This document shows, one piece after another, positions 8,813 to 15,053 of a stretch of DNA of 22,624 bases. The stretch lies in NCBI GenBank assembly GCA_905221605.1, contig CAJNDS010000112.1, positions 202,107 through 224,730 on the forward strand, read 5' to 3'. How positions within the stretch are numbered: position 1 is the stretch's first letter; every line of letters starts with the position of its first letter. The notes beneath the pieces were generated by a model that was not told the DNA's origin, did no database searches, and saw only the letters and a list, made by a program, of their open reading frames with translations. The position numbers were made by a program, and so were the translations under genes. The stretch is from Symbiodinium natans. Taxonomy: Eukaryota; Sar; Dinophyceae; Suessiales; Symbiodiniaceae.

Positions 8813-10030
8813 CTAGTCGAGGGAACTGACCCCAGCTCCTGAGAGCGTCACGAGCTGGTAGGAGAGCATGTGCACGAAGCACTGGTCCACGCGCTCCGCC
8901 TCCATGTTGCTGAAGCTGAAGCGACAGAGGTCGCCGGAGCGGGTCGAGATGCCCGAGAGCGGATGCTTGGGCACTCGTTCCACCGGGAAGGCCGCGATGA
9001 ACTGCGTGTTCCCGTAGAGGTTGTCCCGGATGCGCATGTTGCGAAGCTTGGAGTCATAGGTGCCCGCCAGGATCTCCAAAAAGTGGTGCCATTCGGCGAT
9101 GCTCTCGTTGGCCGTCCTAGGATATTGCAACGCACCCAGCTGCAGCTGGCCCTTGAGGTTCCGATTCGCATTCGCTCCAGGGTACTCGAAATTGTCCACG
9201 TGGTCCTCCGTGGTCTTGTTGAACGTCACAAAGGCGCCGAGCAATTTCGTAAATGCCCGTGCTATTGTAGTATTGTAGCTGGTGGACCCTGCGGGGATGC
9301 TGGAGAGCTGCGTGTGCATCGTCGGGAAGCTGAAAACCAGGCTGCGGCCGCTGGTCATGATCCTCTGGAAACTCTCGCGAAGGGCGGAGTCGAGGGTCAC
9401 CTGGGAGGCGTAGAGCTTCACGTTCTCGATGGTGTACTCCTGGCTCCCGCTGACGTTGCGGGCCCCGTCGGTGGGGTCGCAGAAGGTGATTTGAAGAACA
9501 AGGCCGAGCTCGGGGGGCAACATTTTGCCGCAGTTGAAGATCCCGATGAGGTGCGGGCTCATGAGCACGGTGCGGGAGCCCGAGGCCGGGATCTCCTCGG
9601 CGTGGCCCCCGCCGTCCGCCAGGAAGCCCTGGATGTGCCGGTTCAGCCACCACTCCTCGTTCTTCAGGAGGCTGTAGAGGTACGAGCAGCGGTTGTAATA
9701 GGAGATGTCCTCGATGCGAGTGCCGTTCGCGAAGACCTCGATGCGGTCGATGAGACAGCTCGGGTCCGGCGAGGCGAGCTGCAGCGTCGCCGTGGTGGAG
9801 GTGTTGCGCACCGTGAAGCCGAGCTTGACGCTCTCGCCGTCCACGAAGTCCATGCCGCTGGTCAGCGGGATGCGGCGCACGCGGCTCGTGGTCGGCGTGA
9901 AGACGCTCAGGGAGCTCGGGTAGTACTGGACGTCTTTGCGGCTCTGCACATAGTTAACGTTGGAGGTCTCCAACCGAAACGACAAAGACTGGATCAGCTC
10001 ATCATTTACGGCAGCAGTTACCTGCTCCAT
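8813..10030 (-). CDS. MCP: Major capsid protein (double jelly-roll, Polinton-like virus type)
   Basis: At 405 residues it has the usual length of Polinton-like virus MCPs. Typical features are an N-terminal block ending in RRIPLTSGMDFVDG, then LIDRIEVFANGTRIEDI followed by YYNRCSYLYSLL (an IEDI-x2-YN motif common in these capsids), GAFVTFNKTTEDHVDNFEY, and a C-terminal YQLVTLSGAG strand. The long beta-rich frame fits two fused jelly rolls that trimerise into hexon-like capsomers. The start is ATG 10030 (MEQVTAAV): the frame stays open to 10504, but that part overlaps the upstream gene and is Arg/Gly/Pro-rich out-of-frame sequence. GTAAACAGT precedes the ATG. The gene is intact. Identification is by pattern, not by search. 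Confidence 0.8.
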   Translation of the reverse strand: MEQVTAAVNDELIQSLSFRLETSNVNYVQSRKDVQYYPSSLSVFTPTTSRVRRIPLTSGMDFVDGESVKLGFTVRNTSTTATLQLASPDPSCLIDRIEVFANGTRIEDISYYNRCSYLYSLLKNEEWWLNRHIQGFLADGGGHAEEIPASGSRTVLMSPHLIGIFNCGKMLPPELGLVLQITFCDPTDGARNVSGSQEYTIENVKLYASQVTLDSALRESFQRIMTSGRSLVFSFPTMHTQLSSIPAGSTSYNTTIARAFTKLLGAFVTFNKTTEDHVDNFEYPGANANRNLKGQLQLGALQYPRTANESIAEWHHFLEILAGTYDSKLRNMRIRDNLYGNTQFIAAFPVERVPKHPLSGISTRSGDLCRFSFSNMEAERVDQCFVHMLSYQLVTLSGAGVSSLD

Positions 10031-10053
10031 ACTGTTTACTTGTAGCGAAAGAT

Positions 10054-10458
10054 TCACGCGGCCTCCGGCTCGCTCGCGCTTCGAAGCGCCTCGAACGACG
10101 GGGGCGGTGCGGCGCGGGACGGCCTCTGCGTGCGAGGCCCGCGGGAGGACTCGCTGCCCGAGGACTGCGCCAAGGGAGCGGGGTTCAAGCCCGTGGGGAA
10201 GCGCGTGGGCCTCGCGGGGCGAGCCTGCACTCGCGGGGGCGGCTGGGCCCGCGGCTCCGATTCGCTGTCGGTGTCCATGCGGTAAAACTGCGGGCGTTGC
10301 CGTGAGGCCTGTGGCTCCCGGAGCTGGAAGTGCTGCTCCGCCCCAAACTCCTGCATCCCATTCAAGGTCTGGATGTCGGGGGCCGAGCTGGGTCGGGAGG
10401 CGTCCGTGTCGGTTCCTCCGCCTCCACCCCAGCCCAAAAGGTGCTCTGCCGCCACCAT
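10054..10458 (-). CDS. Proline/serine-rich protein or C-terminal part of the preceding gene
   Basis: The 134-residue frame begins at ATG 10458 inside the preceding gene (97-base overlap) and ends 23 bases before the MCP. It is hydrophilic and low in complexity, with a GGGGGTDTD stretch and a motif QFYRMDTDSESEP. That motif resembles RPFDMDSEPDFG in the overlapping gene upstream, which suggests that both are parts of one protein broken by a frameshift near 10460-10500. Unlike other genes here, its ATG has no TAAA string before it, which also favours the broken-gene reading. Function is unknown; the position next to the MCP suggests a virion component. Confidence 0.45.
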   Translation of the reverse strand: MVAAEHLLGWGGGGGTDTDASRPSSAPDIQTLNGMQEFGAEQHFQLREPQASRQRPQFYRMDTDSESEPRAQPPPRVQARPARPTRFPTGLNPAPLAQSSGSESSRGPRTQRPSRAAPPPSFEALRSASEPEAA

Positions 10459-11261
10459 GCCGCCGTGCAGTGCGCGCCCGGACCCGCTGCGGCCTCTGCA
10501 GCACCTGCCGCTTCTGCAGCCCCCGCAGCCATTTCTGCGGTGGAAGCGAAGCCCTCGGTCGCCTCCACCTCGGCCACCTGCTCGCTCATGAACTGCTCGA
10601 TGTCTCGGGCTGCCGCCCTCTCCACCTCCTGGGCTCGCTGTCCCGCCCGCTCCAGAAGCGGCTCCACTTCACTTGGCCGGCCGATGATTTGGGGTGGAGC
10701 TACTTCGTCGGGCGGGGGCGCGAGGCCCTCGGGCGTGCGCGGAATGCGTAGGTTCCGGTCGATCCAGTTCCTTCCCCTGCGCGCTGCGTTGTATAGGTCT
10801 TGTCCGTGCCCCGCAATGGCAGAGGCAGAGCCCGCCAGTCCAGCTGCAGCTCCCGCAGCGGCTTCAGCCTGCTGCATCCGGCTGAGGAAGCTTGGCGGTG
10901 CTGGGGGCTGAAACCCGTCGTTTCTTAGAGCCTGCCCGGGGTCCACGGCCCCAAAATCCGGTTCGCTGTCCATGTCAAAGGGCCGTGGGCGCAAAAAATC
11001 CCGGCGGGGGAAGGGCACTCCATCGTAGCCCTCGTTGGCATCCTCGTAGGCTGCTGCAGGGTTCACGGTCGTGTGGGGCAGCGGGGCTGGCTCGGGCTCG
11101 GAGCTCTGGGGATAGTCGTCCAGCCAGAAGTGGCTGGAAGTCAGGATGCTGGCATTGCGGTTTGGGAGGTCGATGGGCAAGGGCTCGCCCTCAGCGATGT
11201 AGCCCAGGACCTGTGAGTATGACGGCCGTACGCGGAAGCCGTGCGCACGCCGCTCCTCCAT
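10362..11261 (-). CDS. Unknown virion-associated protein, Ala-rich
   Basis: The frame gives 299 residues. Residues 1-125 are polar with several Pro/Glu clusters. Residues about 130-152 (EAAAGAAAGLAGSASAIAG) form a small-residue hydrophobic stretch that could insert into or cross a membrane, followed by a basic NAARRGRNWIDRNLRIP segment. Residues about 190-265 are Glu/Ala/Arg-rich and probably helical. After that the reading becomes Pro/Thr/Arg-rich and overlaps the next open frame, so the true C-terminus may lie in that frame after a frameshift. The start follows the upstream gene as TAAAGATG. I do not recognise the family. The place between minor and major capsid genes suggests a cement, core or membrane-active capsid protein. 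Confidence 0.55.
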   Translation of the reverse strand: MEERRAHGFRVRPSYSQVLGYIAEGEPLPIDLPNRNASILTSSHFWLDDYPQSSEPEPAPLPHTTVNPAAAYEDANEGYDGVPFPRRDFLRPRPFDMDSEPDFGAVDPGQALRNDGFQPPAPPSFLSRMQQAEAAAGAAAGLAGSASAIAGHGQDLYNAARRGRNWIDRNLRIPRTPEGLAPPPDEVAPPQIIGRPSEVEPLLERAGQRAQEVERAAARDIEQFMSEQVAEVEATEGFASTAEMAAGAAEAAGAAEAAAGPGAHCTAAWWRQSTFWAGVEAEEPTRTPPDPARPPTSRP

Positions 11262-11263
11262 CT

Positions 11264-11596
11264 TTACATGAGGCCGCCATAAACCGCAGAGTCGCTAGTG
11301 TTGCGCCCGGCAGCCACGTCGCGGGCCACGCGACGCACGCCCGCCCGCTCGGCGGGGGCCCACCTCAACTGGGGGATCCTCCTGTTAACGGCGTCGACTG
11401 CACGCCCCACTTCATCCGTATAGGCCTCGCCTTCCTGGCGCTGCCGCCGGTTGGCCAGCCACTCGTTGAAGGCCCGAGCATCGATCAATTGCTGCTGCCG
11501 CTTGTAGAGCAGCGGCGTCAAGTTGTAGCTGGGATACTGCTTGTGAAACGCCCGCAGCATCGCGGCCTCATTGCGCCGCTCGGGGAAGGGCATCAT
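11264..11596 (-). CDS. Small unknown protein (110 aa)
   Basis: A compact Arg- and Gln-rich, probably helical protein (AFHKQYPSYNLTPLLYKRQQ near the N-terminus, RRVARDVAAG near the end). Two ATGs in a row (11596, 11593) follow TAAAAAGAG, where the TAA is the stop of the AT-hook gene, and its own stop TAA is part of the TAAAG before the next start. The tight packing and intact frame support a real gene. It has no signal peptide or membrane segment. No family is recognised; the neighbours suggest a structural or DNA-binding virion protein. Confidence 0.6.
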   Translation of the reverse strand: MMPFPERRNEAAMLRAFHKQYPSYNLTPLLYKRQQQLIDARAFNEWLANRRQRQEGEAYTDEVGRAVDAVNRRIPQLRWAPAERAGVRRVARDVAAGRNTSDSAVYGGLM

Positions 11597-11602
11597 CTCT
11601 TT

Positions 11603-12022
11603 TTACAAGTCCATTGTGTTTGCGAGCAGGAGCTCATGGAAGCGGTCGGCTCGCGAGAGCTGCCGGGCGCGGCGAGCCTCCGAGGGCGTCATACGCACGG
11701 GTTGCTGGGGCTCAGGCGGGGGCTCTTGTGCTCGCTCCTGGTGGGGCTCTTGCTGCGGCTCCGGTGTCGGCGACTCAGCATGCTTCGGAAGCTCCGCCAC
11801 GGCCACAGTCGGGGGCGGCTTTGGCTTGTTCTTCGAACCTGGCGGTCGCCCTCGCCGTTTGGGTTGGGGCGCTTCCTGAGGAACCTCGGTCGGCGGCTCG
11901 GCCACCGCGGCAGGCTCGGCAGGCTCGGGAGGCTCGGCCACCACCGGCTGCGCGGGAGGCTCGGCCACGGCGGGCTCGGTGGCCACCACCGGCTGCGCAG
12001 GAGCGGGTTCATCCTCAGCCAT
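11603..12022 (-). CDS. AT-hook DNA-binding protein, Pro/Ala/Glu-rich
   Basis: The 139-residue protein has a long N-terminal tract of repeated AEPP / PVVAEPP units (residues about 5-50), then a classic AT-hook, PKRRGRPPGSKNKPK (about 54-68), which binds the minor groove of AT-rich DNA. Another Pro/Glu/Gln-rich linker follows, and a short basic C-terminus (SEARRARQLSRADRFHELLL) that could be helical. I chose ATG 12022 (MAEDEP) because the frame upstream has only a TTG. It may condense or tether the viral genome, like core proteins of other dsDNA viruses, or act in transcription. It sits between the minor capsid gene and a small unknown gene. Low complexity makes homology searches unreliable. 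Confidence 0.65.
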   Translation of the reverse strand: MAEDEPAPAQPVVATEPAVAEPPAQPVVAEPPEPAEPAAVAEPPTEVPQEAPQPKRRGRPPGSKNKPKPPPTVAVAELPKHAESPTPEPQQEPHQERAQEPPPEPQQPVRMTPSEARRARQLSRADRFHELLLANTMDL

Positions 12023-12043
12023 TTTCTTTTCCAATTATTTTTT
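12023..12043 (-). promoter_or_regulatory. A-rich start-proximal promoter-like string
   Basis: The 21 bases between the minor capsid stop and the AT-hook ATG read, on the minus strand, as a run of A followed by TAATTGGAAAAGAAA. This is the longest member of the set of TAAA or A-rich strings that precede the start codons in this block. A role as late-type promoter is inferred from recurrence only. Confidence 0.4.
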
Positions 12044-13018
12044 TTATCGTTCGGTGTCGAGGAAAACCACAAAGGAAATGCTGGTGCCTCGAGTGTTCAC
12101 GATGTTGCCCTGGTAGTCGGTGAGCTTGAAGCGCCACTGACGCAGGGTTATGGGCCCGTGCAGCTGAACCCAGTGCCCCTCTGACGTCTCGGTCTCCATG
12201 ACGTGGCCCACGCCTTTCGAAACGACGATCTTGCAGAGGATGTCGTGCCCCAACGGGCCCACCGTCGTCTCCCCGTTGGCCAGTGTTGGGCACCTGAGGT
12301 ACAGTTCTGAGAACGGATTCACCGTCACAAAGACGAAGCGCTGCACAGAGCCTGTGAGGTAGCTGGGGCCGAGGAGGTGGTTGATGGACAGGGGCTTGCT
12401 GGGCGAGGCGCCCGGCGGGTAGGGGGCCGTGCCTGGGAAGCGTTGCCGGAGCTCGGCATCGTTGAGGATGAGGCGCACGCCGTCGTAGGTCACGTCGAGC
12501 TCATTTGTCTCGGCGGTGTAGCTGGCGGAAGCGAAGTTGCTGCTGATCCACGCAGCCAATCGCGGCCCTGTGTACGCCCCCACCGGGAGCTCCGCGTAAT
12601 GCAGGGTGCCGGCGACCGTGTCCTCCCAGTACAAGAACGTCCCGCGGTCCGTGCTCAAAAAGGCGTCAGCAACGCGGACCTTGTACACCGCAAGTTTGGC
12701 GCCGGATTGAATGTGCACACTCTCACCGATGTCGAAGGAGAAGCTGCTGTCCGTGCCCTCCGCGCGGAGGCGCGAGTCCACGTAGATACTCGTCATGCCC
12801 TTTTTAGAACGGCGCCTGAAAAACCGGGTGGGCCGCACCGAGAACTCGCTGGCGTTGGAGCCGTCGGAGGTTTGCCGGGGCCTGTCTGGTGGGGGCCAGT
12901 GGCTGGGGTCGTAGATGCCCTGCGTGCTGGTGCAGCACCTTATGTTGCTGCACTCACTTTCGCACATCGGGCCTCCCCCCAACAACTTGGCCGCCATCTG
13001 GCTCAGGAGCGTCCCCAT
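12044..13018 (-). CDS. mCP: Minor capsid (penton-like) protein
   Basis: The frame encodes 324 residues. From about residue 75 it reads like the single-jelly-roll minor capsid proteins of Polinton-like viruses, which form the pentons: MTSIYVDSRLRAEGTDSSF, then AVYKVRVADAFLSTDRGTFLYW, LRCPTLANGETTVGPLGHD, LCKIVVSKGVGHVM, and a C-terminal RQWRFKLTDYQGNIV and SISFVVFLD. Two starts are possible. ATG 13018 lies in CTAAATGG but overlaps the ATPase frame by 65 bases. ATG 12796 (MTSIYVDS) follows TAAAAAGGGC and would give 250 residues. The region between them is Cys- and Pro-rich with a basic RRRSKK end. The position next to the packaging ATPase and upstream of the MCP is the usual order. Confidence 0.7.
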   Translation of the reverse strand: MGTLLSQMAAKLLGGGPMCESECSNIRCCTSTQGIYDPSHWPPPDRPRQTSDGSNASEFSVRPTRFFRRRSKKGMTSIYVDSRLRAEGTDSSFSFDIGESVHIQSGAKLAVYKVRVADAFLSTDRGTFLYWEDTVAGTLHYAELPVGAYTGPRLAAWISSNFASASYTAETNELDVTYDGVRLILNDAELRQRFPGTAPYPPGASPSKPLSINHLLGPSYLTGSVQRFVFVTVNPFSELYLRCPTLANGETTVGPLGHDILCKIVVSKGVGHVMETETSEGHWVQLHGPITLRQWRFKLTDYQGNIVNTRGTSISFVVFLDTER

Positions 13019-13760
13019 TTAGCAAGAACTTCCGGTCGAAGCGCACCCAAAACATGTCTTCCTTGGGCGCGCGGAGGTTAACGAACCAGAAGCTGTAGGG
13101 CTCCCTGGTGGCCTCCTCGTACATGGCGTAGAGGGTTTCTTTCGGGAGCATGGCAGAGAGCTCCTCCACCAAGGCATCCAGCTCCAGTTGGTTTCGCAAC
13201 CGGAAGACGCAGTAGAACATCACGTTGACCCGCACGGCGGAGCTCATAAGACGCAGCTTCTGGGTCGAGACCCAGGTGTTGATGCAAAAATGTCTGCCCC
13301 TGATGAACAGAGTGTCCAAAACGCCATCTCCCGTCTTGCGGTGCACAGCTGGATTATCGGCATGATCATCCAAAACTACCAAGACCGAGTACAGTTTTTT
13401 GAGGCCCAGCTCCTTGCTCTTCTGGGTGATGCGCTTCTGGTCCGCGATGATCTTCCGCAGCGCCCCCTCGTCCCAATCCTCCCACCAGCACTGCTCCCGG
13501 TCCGTATTCACGCCCAGCTCGTCTCGGATGTAATCCTTGACAGGCTGCCAGGCAGAGTCGACCTCCACCGAGGGCGAGAAGATATAGATGCGCTCGAAGC
13601 AGCCCCGGTATTGCTCCAAAATCATGCTCACAAGGAGTACCGTCTTTCCGCTTGCAGATGGAGCACACAAAATACCGTTGGCGGGGGGCTTGCAAACCAC
13701 GGGGTCAGGCGGCTGCTTGACGGAGTACTCAGGCGTCTTGAAGAGACGCACCTTGCCCAT
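12954..13760 (-). CDS. Genome-packaging ATPase (A32-like, FtsK/HerA superfamily)
   Basis: The 268-residue protein pumps viral DNA into preformed capsids in this family. It shows a Walker A loop APSASGKT (33-40), a hydrophobic strand RIYIFSPSVEVD (57-68), a Walker B strand YSVLVVLDDHAD (124-135) with two acidic residues, and a following WVSTQKLR segment matching the conserved Gln/Thr sensor strand. Length and motif order match packaging ATPases of Polinton-like viruses, virophages and large DNA viruses. The start lies in TTAAATGGGC and overlaps the end of the methyltransferase by 32 bases; its 3' end overlaps the minor capsid gene. No breaks are seen, so the packaging machinery appears intact. 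Confidence 0.88.
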   Translation of the reverse strand: MGKVRLFKTPEYSVKQPPDPVVCKPPANGILCAPSASGKTVLLVSMILEQYRGCFERIYIFSPSVEVDSAWQPVKDYIRDELGVNTDREQCWWEDWDEGALRKIIADQKRITQKSKELGLKKLYSVLVVLDDHADNPAVHRKTGDGVLDTLFIRGRHFCINTWVSTQKLRLMSSAVRVNVMFYCVFRLRNQLELDALVEELSAMLPKETLYAMYEEATREPYSFWFVNLRAPKEDMFWVRFDRKFLLNGDAPEPDGGQVVGGRPDVRK

Positions 13761-14376
13761 TTAACCCAAGTGTTGCGCTCGCGGCGATCTCGTCGCACAG
13801 CGCAGGCGGGATGGAGTAGAGCTGGTCCCGCGAGTTGCTCCCCTGCCGCCCCTTGGTGGGCCCTCGCTGCGCGGCCTCTGGGTGACAAGTTCCTTGGAAG
13901 GCCTCGCAGCGGTCGCCCTTGCGGCAGGGCCCCTGGGAGGGGGTCCAGGGCAAGTTGTGCCAGATGGCCGTGGGCTTCTTGTAGCGGAAGCCGTACTTGC
14001 AGTACGTGACCCGGTCCATGTGCAGCCCTTGCATGTAGGGGCGGGTTTTGAGGCGCCCGGTGCTCGGGTTCTCGATGGCCCACCACCGAGGCTTGAGGTA
14101 GTCTATGACCTCCAGGGTCTTGAGCACCAGGGCATCTCCGAGCGGCAGGTTGCGGGGGCGCTTCTTGAGTGCGATGCTGAACTCGGTGCAACAGGGCGAG
14201 GCCCACACCATGTCGAAGTGCCCGGGCTCGAAGGCCTTGTAGTCCCATTGCAGGATGTCGGAGCAGATGGTTGGGCTGGCTTTTGGGTTGTTGTCAAGAC
14301 TCGTTACCTCCCAGCCACGGGCCTCGAAGGCACGTCCGACCGACCCCGTGCCGCTGAAGAGTTCCAGGAGTCTCAT
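13729..14376 (-). CDS. C5-cytosine DNA methyltransferase
   Basis: The 215-residue protein would transfer a methyl group from S-adenosylmethionine to cytosine C5. Visible motifs: LELFSGTGSVG (I, residues 4-14), SLDNNP (II, 26-31), FDMVWASPCCTEFS (IV, with Cys62 as the likely nucleophile), WWAIENPSTG (VI, Glu102), KYGFRYKKPTAIW (VIII), and SIPPALCDEIA near the end (X). At this length it has almost no separate target-recognition domain, which is typical of small phage-like and viral enzymes. ACAAATGAG surrounds the ATG. It may protect viral DNA or alter host methylation. The frame is intact and overlaps both neighbours. Confidence 0.85.
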   Translation of the reverse strand: MRLLELFSGTGSVGRAFEARGWEVTSLDNNPKASPTICSDILQWDYKAFEPGHFDMVWASPCCTEFSIALKKRPRNLPLGDALVLKTLEVIDYLKPRWWAIENPSTGRLKTRPYMQGLHMDRVTYCKYGFRYKKPTAIWHNLPWTPSQGPCRKGDRCEAFQGTCHPEAAQRGPTKGRQGSNSRDQLYSIPPALCDEIAASATLGLNGQGASLQDA

Positions 14377-14464
14377 TTGTTGAAGGAAAAGAAAAGGCCC
14401 ACAGGACCAGCAAGCACGCCAGCAGGGCCACCACGCACTCCGCGGTGGCGACGGTGGCCGGCAT
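14294..14464 (-). CDS. Small single-pass membrane protein
   Basis: This short frame of 56 residues starts at ATG 14464, directly after a run of eight A. It begins MPATVATAE and continues with a hydrophobic stretch CVVALLACLLVLWAFSF (about 10-26), enough for one membrane span. A polar tail follows and overlaps the methyltransferase by 83 bases. It could be an internal-membrane or release protein. The A-rich leader and the hydrophobic segment are the only support, and the overlapping tail may be spurious. Confidence 0.4.
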   Translation of the reverse strand: MPATVATAECVVALLACLLVLWAFSFPSTNETPGTLQRHGVGRTCLRGPWLGGNES

Positions 14465-14495
14465 TTTTTTTCTTGTCGTGAAAAAAGAAGGAGCG
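14465..14495. promoter_or_regulatory. Divergent promoter-like spacer
   Basis: Only 31 bases separate the ATG of the small membrane protein (minus, 14464) from the ATG of the plus-strand gene (14496). The spacer is A-rich on both strands: eight T at 14464-14471 and six A at 14481-14486, plus GAAGGAGCG before the plus ATG. It is the only divergent start point in the block, so it probably holds two promoters back to back. Confidence 0.5.
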
Positions 14496-15053
14496 ATGGA
14501 GCCCAAAACGGTACTCAAGCTCGGTGAGCTTACGACCAACCAGCGTGGCGGCAAGTTCTTCCCGGTGTGCGCGGAGGCCTGGCGGTCCCACGAGTGGCTG
14601 CGCATCTTGTGGCACCCCAGCCCCTACGGCAGCGAGACGGAAGCCCGGCGACTCCCCCTGTGTCTCGAGCAGAACGAGGCTGCCAAGGCAGACCTGCAGG
14701 CGATCGAGAAGGACATCAAGGGCCAGCTGACCCAGCGATGCCTCCACGACTCGAAAATCTTCGGCCGCTACCTCACCGCGTCGGACGTGGAGGGTCGCTT
14801 CGTGTCCTGCCTCAAGACCTCCTCCCGCGGGAACAGCTTCATCAAGCTCAAGGTCGATTTGTCCCGAGTCCACTTCTGGGACGCTGACCAGCAGCCGCTG
14901 GAGGACCCTGGTGACCTGGCCGGTCGGGAATGCAAGGTGCGCGCAGATTTGCGCCAGGTATGGCTCATGTCGGGCCAGTGCGGGCTTCTGATGGAAGTGA
15001 CGGACCTGCAGCTGAGAGAGGCCGAAGCCCCGGCCTTTCAGTGTCCGTTCTAG
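14496..15053 (+). CDS. Possible ssDNA-binding-like protein
   Basis: This is the only element gene on the plus strand, with 185 residues from ATG 14496 (MEPKTVLKLG). It is soluble, of mixed alpha/beta character, and has no membrane segment. The C-terminal part (SFIKLKVDLSRVHFWD, then CKVRADLRQVWLMSGQCGLLMEV) has the strand pattern and the W...G...EV ending seen in small OB-fold-like proteins of algal viruses that are thought to bind single-stranded DNA. That comparison is from memory and weak. It lies between the replication gene and the packaging genes, and its 3' end converges on and overlaps the helicase frame by up to 89 bases. Opposite orientation may give it separate early expression. 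Confidence 0.45.
   Translation: MEPKTVLKLGELTTNQRGGKFFPVCAEAWRSHEWLRILWHPSPYGSETEARRLPLCLEQNEAAKADLQAIEKDIKGQLTQRCLHDSKIFGRYLTASDVEGRFVSCLKTSSRGNSFIKLKVDLSRVHFWDADQQPLEDPGDLAGRECKVRADLRQVWLMSGQCGLLMEVTDLQLREAEAPAFQCPF

Noticed and set aside
8870-10045. 391-codon plus-strand open frame opposite the MCP
   Set aside because: The MCP pattern on the minus strand explains the region. The antisense frame is rich in Val, Arg, Glu and His with no domain.
10031-10504. N-terminal extension of the MCP frame by 158 codons
   Set aside because: It overlaps two other frames, is Arg/Pro/Gly-rich out-of-frame sequence, and PLV MCPs normally start near the MEQVTAAV position.
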